From Hippophae tibetana (lineage: Eukaryota > Streptophyta > Magnoliopsida > Rosales > Elaeagnaceae), in assembly GCA_037013495.1 (NCBI GenBank), contig CM072811.1, positions 40,501,452-40,565,451 of the forward strand: a stretch of DNA of 64,000 bases, read 5' to 3'. Both the position numbers and the translations under genes were made by a program. A model generated the notes under the pieces. It did not search any database and was not told the DNA's origin. It was given only the letters and a program-made list of their open reading frames with translations. This document shows positions 1 through 11,665 of this stretch, piece by piece; within the stretch, counting starts at the first letter, position 1; every line of letters starts with the position of its first letter.

Positions 1-3000
1 TTGAAGGATTTCAGGCATATTCCCGATCTAAGAAGGAACTTAATCTCAGTAGGGTAGTTGGCTAGTGAAGGCTACACTACGATCTTTTATGGTCATGATT
101 GGAAGATTTCAAAGGGTGCAATGACGATTGCTCGAGTCAAGAAGAAGGCACTCTTTACATGATAGTAAGGGCATATTGTTCGATCATAGTTGTAGTAGGT
201 AATGAAACACCAAATCTGTGGCACTAGAGACTGGACCATATGAGTGAGAAGGGGATGAATTTTACGCACTCAAAGGCAAAACTTTCAGGTATACAGTCTG
301 CAGAGATAAACATGTGAGGAGAGTACATACTTGGAAAGCAAAAGAGAGTCATGTCTTAGCCAAGTGGTAGAACCCCAAAGAAGGAAACTCTGATGTTTGG
401 GGACCAACGACACTCTCATCCATTGGTGGGAAACACTACTTTGTGAATTTCATCGATAATCACTCTCAAAAGGTATGGGTTTACTTTCTAAAACATAAGT
501 TTGAAGTATTGGAGGCTTTTAGAAGATGGAAAGCTATGGTTGAAAATGAGACAGGTTTGAAGATAAAAAAGCTTAGAACCAACAATGGTGGTGAATATGA
601 AGACACCAAATTCAAAAATTTCTACTATGAGCATAGGATCAGAATGGAGAGAACTATGTTAGGCACGCCTCAATACAATGGTGTAGTAGAGCGTATAAAC
701 CGAACATTGACAAGAGAAGCCAAAAGCATTCGTATATAGTTAGGTCTACCGAAGTAGCTCTGGGCTGAAGCAATCAACACAGCAGCTTACATGATCAATC
801 GAGGCTCATCTGTTCCATTGGAGCATAGAATATCAGAGGAGGTATGAAGTGAAAAAGAGATAAAACTATCACATCTAAAAATTTTTGGTTGTGTAGAATT
901 TGTACATATCAGTGATCAAGGCATGAATAAGCTTGATCCCAAATCTAAGAAATGCACCTTCATCGGCTATGGTGAGAAGTAGTTTGGCTACCGTATTTGG
1001 GATGATGAAAACAAGAAAGTGATTCGTAATAGAGATGTGATTTTCAACGAAAGGGTGATATATAAGGACATGTATAAAATAGATGCTAACAACTAAGAGT
1101 AGAATAAGTCAATATTTGCAAATGCAGATGCACATGATGTCCTAGATAGTTCCATAACGGAACCAATTGTAACAAGTCCTCAACCATAGGAACTCGTTGG
1201 CTAGCTTCTATATTGAGAAGGTCTTCTCGACCTCATGTCCCTAACATGAGATATATGAACTATATGTTACTGACTGATGGAGGGGAGCCTGAATGCTATG
1301 ATGAACCTTATTAGACTCAAGATTCCATCAAGTGAAAACTTGCCATGAAAAAAGAAATGAAATCTCTCATCTCAAACCAGACATGGGAAATAGCTGAGTT
1401 ACTCATAAGGAAGAAGGAACTTCACAACAAATGGGTGTACCGGGTGAAAGAGGAGCATGATTGTTCTAAGAGATACAAAGCACGACTAGTTGTCAAAGGA
1501 TTTTAGAAGAAGGAAAAAGCTGATTACATTGACATTTTTGCTTCTATTGTGAAGCTCAATACTATCATATCAGTGTTGAGTGTTGTAGCCATTGAAGATC
1601 TTCATCTTGAACAATTGGATGTGAAGATTGAATTTCTTCACGGAGACTTAGATAAGGAGATATATGTGGACTAGCTAGAAGGTTTCTCAGAAAGAGGGAA
1701 GAAGAACATGGTGTGTAGAATTAAGAAGAGTTTGTATGGTCTGAAACAAGCCCCGAGATAATGGTACAGAAAGTTTGACAACTTCATGCACAATGAATGC
1801 TTACAGAAGTACAATGCCAACCATTGTTGTTACTTCAAGAGATATAGGTCAATTTATATCATTTTACTACTTTATTGATGATATGTTAGTAGCAGGTTTA
1901 GATATGGATGATATCAGAAGGTTGAAGCAGCAATTGTCAAAGGTATTTGACATGAAAGACTTGGGTCCAGCAAAGAAGATTCTTGGAATGAAATTCACAA
2001 GAGATAAAGAGAGAGGATCCTTGCAGTTATCTAAGGCAGTGTACATCAACCGTATTTTGTAGAGATTCAACATGGGTGACACTAATCCAGTTAGCACACC
2101 ATTGGCCAGTCACTTTTTCCTATCCAAGGATCAATCCCCCCAAACGAAGAAAGAGAGAGAATTCATTGCTAAGGTTCCTTATGCCTCAGTTATTAGAAGT
2201 TTGATGTATACGATGGTCTGTACGAGACCAAACATTGGCCATGTAGTTAAACTTGTTAGTAGATTTATGTCAAATTCAAGAAAAACTCATTGGGAAGCAA
2301 TCTAGTGGATTTTGAGGTATCTACGAGGCACCACATAGAAGTGTTTAAACTTTAGTAAATGATAGTTAAAAGTACAATGCTACGTAGATGAAAACTTTGG
2401 AGGTGAAATTGATCACCGAAAAAGCACTACCGAATATATATTTACTATTGAAACTACAACTATTAGTTGGATGTCATAGATACAGAAGATTGTCATTTTA
2501 TCTACTATAGAGGCTGAGTATGTAGCAGTGATTGAAGCTAGTAAAGAGATAATATGGCTTCAAGGTTTATTAACTAATTCAAATAGGAGAAGATTGTTCT
2601 ACATAGTAATAGTCAAAGTGCAATACACTTGGGGAAGAATTCAACAATTCATTCTAGAATCAAACATATTAGGCTTCGTTATCACTTCAACATATTATCC
2701 ACTGTAGAGGCTGAGTATGTAGCAGTGATTGAAGCTAGTAAAGAGATAATATGGCTTCAAGGTTTATTAACTGATTCAAATAGGAGAAGATTGTTCTACA
2801 TAGTAATAGTCAAAGTGCAATACACTTGGGGAAGAATTCAACAATTCATTCTAGAATCAAACATATTAGGCTTCGTTATCACTTCAACAGATCTCTATTG
2901 GAAGATGATGTGTTAATATTGGAGAAAATTCAAAGAAACAAAAATCTAGTGGATATGTTGACAAAGGTGGTGACTATTGACAAACTGAAGCTATGCTCAA

Positions 3001-3472
3001 CTTCAGTTGGTTTACTAGAGTAACAAGACTAGAAAAGCTAATGTATTGATCGAGGAATGAAGATAGATTGGAATCAGTCTTTAAATGGGAGATTGTTGAA
3101 TAATTGACCTTAATTTAAAGAGAAAATTAATGAACAAATCAAGGAGTAAATAAAGGCTTAATTTAAGGAGTAAATCTCCATATAAATAGATATATAATTG
3201 TAATGAATTAATCATCAAATGATTATTCCAATTGAGAGAAAAAAGTTTTAGTGAGAGAAAATTGAGAACAATTTTTTTGAGTGTAATTAAGTTTATGACT
3301 TGTGAGTGTTGTAAAAACTTTTTATACTTACTATTTTTTAGTAAAAGATTTGCATTAGGTCCGAAGACGTAAGTAAAATTAGTCAAACCCGTAATCAAAT
3401 TCATGTATTATTTTCTTTATTTTGTTTTTCATTAATCTAACTTAGCTATAATTTATACAATTTCCTCCTACA
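1..3472 (+). mobile_element. Ty1/copia retrotransposon remnant (Tork-like), 3' part with 3' LTR
   Basis: This is a fossil of a Ty1/copia LTR retrotransposon cut by the left window edge. In order, the sequence shows the end of the protease/pre-integrase part (about 1-340), the integrase core (about 400-1090), reverse transcriptase (about 1320-2100, with the YFIDDMLVAG block that is the YVDDM-type active-site region), RNase H (about 2350-3020), a purine-rich tract (about 3083-3092) and the 3' LTR. The phrases MKDLGPAKKILGM and FNMGDTNPVSTPLASHF resemble the Tork/TNT1 lineage. The coding part is broken in many places, so this is an old inactive copy; it also carries a short internal tandem duplication. 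The 5' LTR and gag lie outside the window. Superfamily assignment is secure; the lineage is a judgement from a few motifs. Confidence 0.9.
3094..3472 (+). repeat. 3' LTR of the Tork-like copia remnant
   Basis: It begins TGTTGAATAATTGACC directly after a purine-rich tract and ends near TTTCCTCCTACA, about 379 bp, which is normal for this lineage. The start is firm because of the TG dinucleotide and the tract. The end is chosen by the CA terminus and could be off by some bases, because the partner LTR is outside the window. Confidence 0.7.
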
Positions 3473-3569
3473 TAAAACCTAAACAAAGTTATTAACCCCT
3501 TAAATATATGAAAAGACAAGACATAACCGTAGACTTAAACAAAAGAAACCCATTTAGCAACAAGCAAAA

Positions 3570-3737
3570 ATGGTGAAAGCAACCAGAAACCATCATCAGC
3601 CACCCATCCAATACACTAGCACTCCAGCAAAAAAATATGACGTCACTAAAGAGTACAAGACCCTTGGTGGAATTGCACAAACTATTGGTAAACCTGAAAT
3701 CGATGGTAATATGACAGGCATCAACACAATTGAGTAA
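3570..3737 (+). CDS. possible small ORF of 55 codons, unknown
   Basis: An ATG in a favourable context (AAAAATGGTG) opens a 55-codon frame ending in TAA. The peptide starts MVKATRNHHQPPIQYTSTPA and contains the phrase KTLGGIAQTIGKPEIDG. It has a mixed residue composition and is not low-complexity, unlike most chance ORFs in this AT-rich DNA. I see no signal peptide or membrane segment and do not recognise a family. It lies about 100 bp past the LTR of the neighbouring copia fossil, so it could be an exon fragment of a host gene left beside the insertion. It could equally be chance. Confidence 0.25.
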   Translation: MVKATRNHHQPPIQYTSTPAKKYDVTKEYKTLGGIAQTIGKPEIDGNMTGINTIE

Positions 3738-5465
3738 AGTTTAAAAAAATAACAATGAAGAAATAGAAACCATAGATTGAAGATGGAAATCAATATACAT
3801 GGTCGGAAACACAACGAAATAAACCCACTAACGAAGGGGAAAATTGGCCAAGAGAGGTAAATCCTTGATCCATAGTTGATTGAAAATAAGTGAAAATTGA
3901 TGGAGAAAGGTGGAAATCGATAGACTGAGAGAATATTGGAAGAGGCTGGTTGGAAACTATTAGGGTAGACAGAGGCAGTAGTTTTGGTGGTGAACGAGTG
4001 AAGTGGTTGAGGAACGAGAGGCTAGCACGAGACGAGGTGAAAGGACAATGATGATGAAGACGAGAATGTGGAGTGGACATCGAAAAGAAAGAGGGAAGAT
4101 GAAGAAGCTTTGAATAATATCGCCATTTTTTGCTTATTATGTGATTATATAAATTTTACAATTAAGTGGGAGTATTAAATATATAAAATGATGGATAAAG
4201 GACTGCTGAATCTAATTATTTTTGAAAAAATTGCAATTAATATTTTAATTATTTGGTAAAATAGTATTAATTTGTTATCTTTTTCGGAAGAGTAACCAAA
4301 TTCCATCAGAAAGATTTAACTCAAATTTATAGGATAAATTGATATTTTTTTAAAAATATATTTTATTTTATTAAAAATAAAGTAAATAAATATTTTAAAA
4401 ATTATTTTTTAACCACAACTAAATCGTAGTACATTTTGTCACCGTGAATAGTTTCAATGATTTTTTTAAAATATTTAAATTTTTATGTATCTATTATTTT
4501 AAACCATAAATTATTAATTTTTGTTATTTTTTATAAAAAATATAAAATGTGTACAAAATATCAGTTTTATCCTTAAAAATTTGACTTAAATATTAAAAAT
4601 AAACTTTATAACCCTATAAAAAGAGACTAGGCACTTGAATTATCCCACCTAATAATTAACAAATTAAATTAAATTTTCGTTAAAAATAAATAATTTTGTT
4701 ACCTTTTATCATAAGAGGATTGTTGGACTCTATGTTAATTTCTACAATTTAAACTTAAAAAAAAATTAATAACAACTTCTAAAAGACATATAATTATTAT
4801 CTAATAATTAACATATTAAAATATAATTTTATTAAAATATTATGTATCTTTATTTAAAATTTAAACATTTGAAGGACACTACCAGATTTTACCATTTTAC
4901 ATGTTGGTATGGTTATTATTTTATTACATTAAAATGATTAATCTAATAAGTAAATTGTTGAAAAGGGCAGAGAGATGGCCTGAGTCTCATCAAAACAAAA
5001 ACATTATGTTTGAATTATATGAAAACCAGCTAACCCATGTCCCTTAACCATGGCCCCCTTCTCAAATTATACGTGTAAGTGGATGCATCTTGCATTTTTA
5101 AATCAATAATAGATAAACATATATTTATTTTCATACAATATTAAAAATATATGTATTTATTTACATTTTAATAAAAACAAATATATATTTTTTCCTTAAA
5201 AGATTATAAATGAAATTTCATATTTAAAGGGGATTTTGGTGTAAAATTAATCTTCACAAAAATTTCTTAGGTGGGTCGAGAATATTATAGATATTTTAAT
5301 TTATGCATATATGTTGATATTCTTCAAAAAATAAGTTTATTGAAAAAAAAATTCAACTTGAACATATACAACATTAATTTATGTATACACTCTTTACTAG
5401 ACAAATCCTCATATGTATAAAACACTTGCATTACAGAGGAACACACTAGTTATTTCTCAACCACA
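3738..5465. other. intergenic stretch with a promoter-like patch on the minus strand
   Basis: Most of this is AT-rich with no recognisable gene. The part at about 3790-4110 is less AT-rich. Read on the minus strand it is CT-rich like a plant 5' leader, with a TATATAA-type element near 4146-4152 and an ATG-started frame of 96 codons (4080 to 3790) rich in Ser, Pro, Phe and Leu. I do not recognise the peptide. This may be the 5' end of a lost or unannotated minus-strand gene. Nothing was identified at 4150-5465. Confidence 0.3.
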
Positions 5466-5473
5466 CTATATAG
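5466..5473 (+). promoter_or_regulatory. TATA box of the RTFL/DVL gene
   Basis: CTATATAG lies about 215 bp upstream of the start codon. A start of transcription some 30 bp further on would give a CT-rich leader of roughly 190 bases with no ATG before 5688, so the annotated start is the first ATG in the transcript. This is an inference from spacing and composition only. Confidence 0.5.
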
Positions 5474-5687
5474 CAAACAATAGTACCCCACCTCTTATCA
5501 CCGATCGGCCCATTCTCAATCATACATCTCTTTCACTCACCATCTCCATCTCTATCACACACCAACATATATCCAACATTTTACAAATAAAAACATTAAC
5601 AACAAGCAAAGCAAAGCAAAAGTTCTAGCATACCTTGAGATCAATAAGGAGAGATCACCATCATCAAGTGACATACAAAATAATTAC

Positions 5688-6062
5688 ATGGATGAGATAT
5701 GGAAGCCATCAAAGAAGGATATTTCAACGTCTAGCAACACTACTTGTTCTTCCTCTTCATCTGCTTTTCCAAAATCTGCTTTCTCCAGAAGTAGTTCCAC
5801 AAGAAATTCTTCTAATTCCAAGTCTCCACTACTAAGAAGTTTCTCAACAAAGAGTTCATCATCTTCCAATAAGTGTCCACTTCCTCGCAGTGTATCACAA
5901 AAGAATAGTAATTCTTCTTCTTCTTCATCCTCATCTTCTTCTATTGGCCGTAAGTGTAGTACATTGGCTAAAGAGCAAAAGGCTAGATTTTATATAATGA
6001 GACGTTGTGTTGCTATGCTTGTTTGTTGGCATAAACATGGTGACGATAAAGATCAATTATGA
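5688..6062 (+). CDS. RTFL: ROTUNDIFOLIA-like/DEVIL (RTFL/DVL) small polypeptide
   Basis: The frame encodes 124 residues. The last 30 hold the RTF/DVL domain, with the diagnostic run EQKARFYIMRRCVAMLVCWH followed by KHGDD. Residues about 13-95 are very rich in serine, with scattered basic residues (repeated S-R-S and Ser-Pro type phrases), the usual poorly conserved N-terminal extension of longer RTFL members. Known family biology: these plant-only peptides act at the plasma membrane, and when over-expressed they reduce polar cell proliferation and shorten leaves, fruits and other lateral organs (Arabidopsis ROT4 and DVL1). The hydrophobic stretch in the domain fits membrane association. Arg-Arg-Cys and Cys-Trp-His are intact, and the length fits larger members. 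The gene is intronless, as is usual. The start is the first ATG after the TATA box. A run of serine codons at about 5910-5943 (TCTTCT-type) is a likely length-variable tract. AATAAA at 6284-6289 could direct 3' end formation. This is the only convincingly intact host gene in the window. The family is sure; the specific orthologue is not. Confidence 0.93.
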   Translation: MDEIWKPSKKDISTSSNTTCSSSSSAFPKSAFSRSSSTRNSSNSKSPLLRSFSTKSSSSSNKCPLPRSVSQKNSNSSSSSSSSSSIGRKCSTLAKEQKARFYIMRRCVAMLVCWHKHGDDKDQL

Positions 6063-6283
6063 GAAAATTATTACTTTTCTCCTTTTTTTTATGATTTAAA
6101 TTTATTATTGCTAGATTAATGGATACAGGGTTTGTTTCAGATTTGCATAGTTTTTCTTGCCCATCTTAACAACAAGAGAAGAAATCGATAAACGGTGATT
6201 CATGTAGCTATCAGGTTCTAAGACTCATTCCTTCCCATTTCAAATTACATATTCAAATTAATTAATGGGTTAAAAGAAGAATG

Positions 6284-6289
6284 AATAAA
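6284..6289 (+). terminator. possible polyadenylation signal of the RTFL gene
   Basis: AATAAA about 220 bp after the stop codon, in T- and A-rich DNA. It is a plausible near-upstream element for 3' processing. In this AT-rich background the hexamer also occurs by chance. Confidence 0.35.
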
Positions 6290-9200
6290 AGATTGATAGA
6301 TCTGGGCTATTAATTAGTAAATAGGTCACATCCATTTTTGTAGCAGTACTTTTTTCTTCCCCTTTTCTTCTTGGGTTCAAATATTATATTAGATTTACTA
6401 ATTGTAATTGCTAAGTAGAATTGAGATGAGCATCAGATGAACATATCAAAATAGTTTTCTTGGTGAATCAGATCTTTCCATCAAACAAAACATCTACATT
6501 AATATTCCATTTCTTTATTTATTTAATATTTAATATTTTATTTACTTATTTTTACGGGTTTTCTATGTTTTGAGGAGAGAGATTCCTAAGGGGGTAATTG
6601 GTGCAAGTGACATATATAATAAGACACAGATTTATAGTCATTATATTAATTATTTTGGATATACGTTGGAAATGAGAGCCAATTTTTTATTTATTTGTAG
6701 TTCAATCCAAAATCCATAAGCACCATAATTAATCACTCTTTCTTGCGGAGTGAGATTTCTTCTACCAAATTAGCTACAAAATCATTTCTAGTAACCGAAA
6801 ATTAATATGGAGAGAAAGGTGAAAAACTTGGTCAATTTGACTGAAGAATACTAATTTGGTGTGTGTATATATATAAATAGGAAACATTAAATGTGATTCA
6901 AACTAGGGTTCATACTGATAAGATGTGAAGTGATTGATACCAACTAAATTACAAACTGATATCACATCTTATTCTTAATTAGAAAACTATTTTTTTGTTG
7001 CTTTTCCTAATATAGACATTAGCAGACTGATGTGGTATTTTTCATACTTAATTTTGTTAATATTCCTTACTCGAATATCGAATCCTCATATCGAGGAAAC
7101 CAAGCCTTGTGCTTGGAATAAAAATAAATAAAAAATAAAAACTTTATTACCGTAGGATTCTCTGTTTCCTTTATGATGATAACTCCTTACTGGTAGTCTG
7201 GTACTAAATTCTTAAGTAAATGGTTAAAAGGCATTCAATTTCAGGAGAAAAAACCTAGGTATGTATTTTATTATTATTATTATTATTATTATTTGTTAAA
7301 CAGATATTTTCTTTTCTTTTTTAATCTAATTATTTATTAGGAAAAAATTATCCTGGCCATAAATATTTGTTTTTTTTTTATGTTTTATAGTAAATTTCAT
7401 ATATAAATAATTAGTAATTACATAAAAAGAAAGATTTTTATTTTATTTTATACAACTCAAAGGTAACAGCAACTCAATCTCAAATCTTTTAACGTACCAT
7501 GAGATGAATAATATTAGAAAAATAAAATCTTACTGCTGAAGAAGCCTTTATTTGACACTTGAAAAATAAGGCAATAGAAAAAATAATGGTCATTTCTTTG
7601 GAATCTGGACCAAGCAAAGGAGACAGCGAAATTAAACTTTACAGTTGATTTGTCATGTGGTGGGACTAGAGGATGTCGACGTTTGAACTTGACTTAATTT
7701 AATTTAATTTAATCTAATTATATAATTGGATTAAAAATGTCGAAGAAAAAAATAATTAAATTATATGATGATTTCGTTAAATTGAAATCAATTTGTTAAA
7801 ATTTGAGTAGTTTGAATCGATAATTTGATTGAATATCAGATCGGTTGGTGACTGTTTATCCTCCGTTAAAACGCTTTTAGAATCTATCAAAATTAATATT
7901 TATATTTATATTTTTAAGATTTTTTTTATTACTTTTTTTTATATATATTTTTTTCAGTTTATTTAACTTGTAAAATTGAAAAAAAAAATTCATGTTATCG
8001 AGCTCTTCTTTTTATAAATGATTAATTTTTTATAATATTAAATTTAAGGTTGTAATACTATTGAATTGTGATATTTTTATTGTTATTTTGATATCTGTGA
8101 TTTGAATATAAATTAAATTTTACTTACATATTTGTGATTATTTACTTAATTATCACCGTATAATAAGTATTTGACATAATGTTTATGTAATTTAAGTAAG
8201 TAATATATTGGTACTGTAACTTTTATGATTAGTTAATTTAGTTAAGTGATTTTTAAAAAATGTTAATCATATTCAAATTTTAAAAAATTAGAGATTCTTT
8301 TAGGAGTAAAATATTATAATTTAATAATATTACAATCTTCAACTCAACATGAATAAAAAATTAATTATAAAATTAAATTAATCAAGAATGTGAATTGAAA
8401 AGAAATTAAAATCTTTTATCGACTTTACAACTAAAATCTAATAGATCTTAAAAAAAACAATATATGTACAAAATATAAATATTATTTAATTTATACTAAT
8501 TTGTATTAGAATGTAGTGAATGGTATTCAAATTTGTTAGGTTCATTAAATGGTTGTATCTTTTGCACACTTCTAATTGAGACTCAAAACATCTTCTACCA
8601 TATTTTTGAATGAGATATAATGTAATTGTATCAAATAAGTAGTTTAATTTGGATAAAAAAAAAATCACCTACTAAATAACTTAAATAAACAGTTTATTTA
8701 ACACTAATATATTTGTTTTCTTATATAATATGATGATAATATTTTTATAATTACAATTATTTGATTAAGAAAAAAACAATAATCTCCTAATTGAGAGTAG
8801 GTAAGTTCTAGTTTTTTAAAACTTAATAGATTGACTTATTTTTAAGAAAAACGACACCTAATAATCTCCTTGGAAAATAAGCTACCATAACTTTCTCTCG
8901 TTAATCTTATTCTAATATGTAAATCCCTCTTATATTTTTATATTAGTTTTTGGATCCATAGACATGGGTTGATAGTTTGAATTTCATAACAATTATAAAG
9001 TAACGTTAATTATTGAAAAATAATTGTTATTGGTTTATAATTTTTTTATTTTATTTTATAAAATAAAATAAGAAAGTAAGTCCATAAATATATATATATT
9101 TTTAATGTTTCTTTTTATTATAACATGGTTAAATTCGATGTTAAAACTTTATTAAAATAATAGTTAATTATTATTTTATTTAAAAATAAATATATATTAA

Positions 9201-11185
9201 TAACTATTTTATGAATAATAGAATCTAAATATAAATAAATATGACTATTTGTCATAAGATTTACATAATTTTAATTAATAAACAAATCAATTATAACATA
9301 ATAATATTTATGAACTTGTTTAATTATTATTATCTAAAGTTAATCTTATTTAAATACGATAGATATGACTTGATTTAACTTAATAAATATTTTTTTAATT
9401 AAAAATAATTAATATTTATTAACTATTTTTTTAATTGATATAAGATATTACATGATTTTTTTACAAAAATAATTATCTCAAAACAAAAATGATCAATTCA
9501 TAAATAGATTGTTAAAACTCTATCATTTTATTAAATGGACAAGTATGCACCTCATAAATTGTTACGTTTAATGTGGTTGAAAAAATTATTTAAAGAGTAA
9601 ATGTAAAGTTAATAGATAATAAAATTGTTAAAATAAATAAATATAAAAATATATTTGTTATATAGAATTTTGATATTTGTTGATGTAAAATAAAAACTAT
9701 ATAATAAAAAGAAGAAGAAATTGGTGTAAGATTAAAAATTTAAACTATAGATTCTTTTTATATATAAGATTAGACATATGGGATCGCATTATAATCAAGG
9801 AAAACTGATTGTGGACGTTTAGGCCTCCGGGATAAGGGGTTATTTAGTGCAGAGAATATATTTTTAAGTTTCTTTATTTACTAAAAAATTACTCAAAATT
9901 TTTAATAAATATTTTGATCAAACTTAAATTAAATTTTTATTATCTAGTGTATAACTTTAGGTATTAAAAAATAAAATTTTCTTTTAATATTTATTGAAAA
10001 GTTTTGTTTAATTTTGAATTTTTTTTCTTAAAATGTTTAAATATATTTTTTAATTAAATATTAATTTTTTACATATATATTTATCAAAAAATATAAATAT
10101 ATATATAACACTTGTACTATTTCGTTATATTTAATAAAAATTATGATAAAAAGTTAATTTTATTTTTATTCCGTATCTTTTTCACAAATAAAATAATTTA
10201 AATGATACATTTTTTATAAATAAAATAATTTAAAAACACTTTTTAAATAAATGTATTAAACAATAATTTTAACTTAAATAAAGTTATTATTTAATCAATT
10301 CACGCTATAATAAAAATAATTCCTAACAATTTTTTTCTAAATCCTGTAAGCCTGTAACAATATACCGTTGCAAGACAACACGAGGAAATATTAAAAATAC
10401 AAAACTTTTCATACTTTGGGATGAAATATTAGTGTATAAAAAAAGTATTTTATATTGATTTAAAAAAATATTAATATAATATTTATAAGATTTAATTTTT
10501 TTTAAGTTAATATTTTAAAATTAAATACTTATATTACTTGTACAGTTTACAAACTTTATAATCTCTGTATATTAACCCCCGACATATCCTCTTCAATCTG
10601 GCCATGTCAGCTTTTTGAAACTAAGAAAAATAGAAAAGCATTCACAATGTATGGTACTGGAAGAGAATCTTGGCACGTGTAGCATGAAGAATTGTGGAGT
10701 TATTATGACTGTATTTAGAATTCTAGATAAATGGTGTAGGAGTAATATAGTTATTTAAAAATATGGTATTAAAAGTGGTTCATAAATCAAGTCAAAGGTC
10801 AACATTTGCGAATATCTGGTGGAAGAGGGCTTCTAATTAGGAAGCTGCATCCTGGGCCATCCTCAGTTGTCCCCATCTCATATTAATTTGAAAATGGCAG
10901 TTCATGAACCAAACACCTATTTCCCAAAAAAAAAAAAAACATATTAAGCCTCGACTAGAGTTTGAACACTTTTTATAATTTCCTTAAGATTAACACGTCA
11001 CTTTGCATTAGTCAAACATAGTCAAAGAGCTTATAACTTGTGTACCTTAAAAAAAATCAATATGATTGGATAACGAAAGATTTAAGTGTGTGGTTTCATT
11101 TCTAATTTCACCAAGTACAATACATGTTTGTATTTTTCTTTAAGGTTATGATTCTTATGAACATCAATGCTTCCAGAGTTCGAGT
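6290..11185. other. AT-rich intergenic DNA without a recognised gene
   Basis: No coding frame here carries a recognisable domain; the few ORFs of about 60 codons are made of low-complexity AT codons. There is a (TTA)n tract at 7268-7293 and several poly-A and poly-T runs. The part at about 10560-10930 is less AT-rich and contains a G-box (CACGTG at 10674-10679) and GTCAA-type W-box cores. It could be promoter DNA detached from its gene by the copia insertion that follows at 11186, but no adjoining gene is visible. Confidence 0.6.
7268..7293. repeat. (TTA)n microsatellite
   Basis: About nine uninterrupted TTA units, directly visible; probably length-variable. Confidence 0.9.
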
Positions 11186-11665
11186 TGTTAGGATGGATAT
11201 TCCAAGTCATGCTAACGAAGTTAATCAAGCTGCTTGTGTGCAAGGCAATAATGATTATGTGATTGTTGATCCTTGTTGATCCTGTGAGAAATAAAAATGA
11301 AATGGATAGTCAAGTTGCACTCAACATGTACTTGCATGAATTGCTCACCAACAAAACCCATACTAGCACAGCCAATGCAGTGTGTACACATGGAATCAGA
11401 CGTGTTAGTATGCATACTTATGTCGATGTGGTCAAAAGATTAGTGTACACAAGATAGTTATAATAGACTAGAATGTAATTGATTTATTCACAAAAGGTAG
11501 TTATAAAGTTTGTTACATAGGAACGAGTATTAAATAAGTGTTATATATGTGATCAATCTCATTGTAATCTTCTTTACTTCTATAAATACATAAAATACAT
11601 CAATCTTCTTTCACTCTTTAATTTGCTTCAAACAAACTTCTTACTTTTCTCCTATATATTTGTCA
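11186..11665 (+). repeat. 5' LTR of the 11.2-16.7 kb copia element
   Basis: It starts with TGTTAGG and ends ATTTGTCA just before the primer-binding site; 480 bp, shorter than its partner at 16091-16713. Confidence 0.85.

Noticed and set aside
3790-4080. 96-codon minus-strand frame as a firm gene
   Set aside because: No recognisable domain, and the composition is that of a CT-rich leader. Kept only as a promoter-like patch.
5413-5628. A 71-codon frame just upstream of the RTFL gene, as a possible upstream ORF
   Set aside because: It starts before the likely TATA box, so its ATG would not be in the transcript, and the translation is low-complexity (Thr, Ile, Ser).
10560-10930. Promoter of a host gene with G-box and W-box cores
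   Set aside because: No gene follows on either strand before the copia element; short motifs occur by chance.
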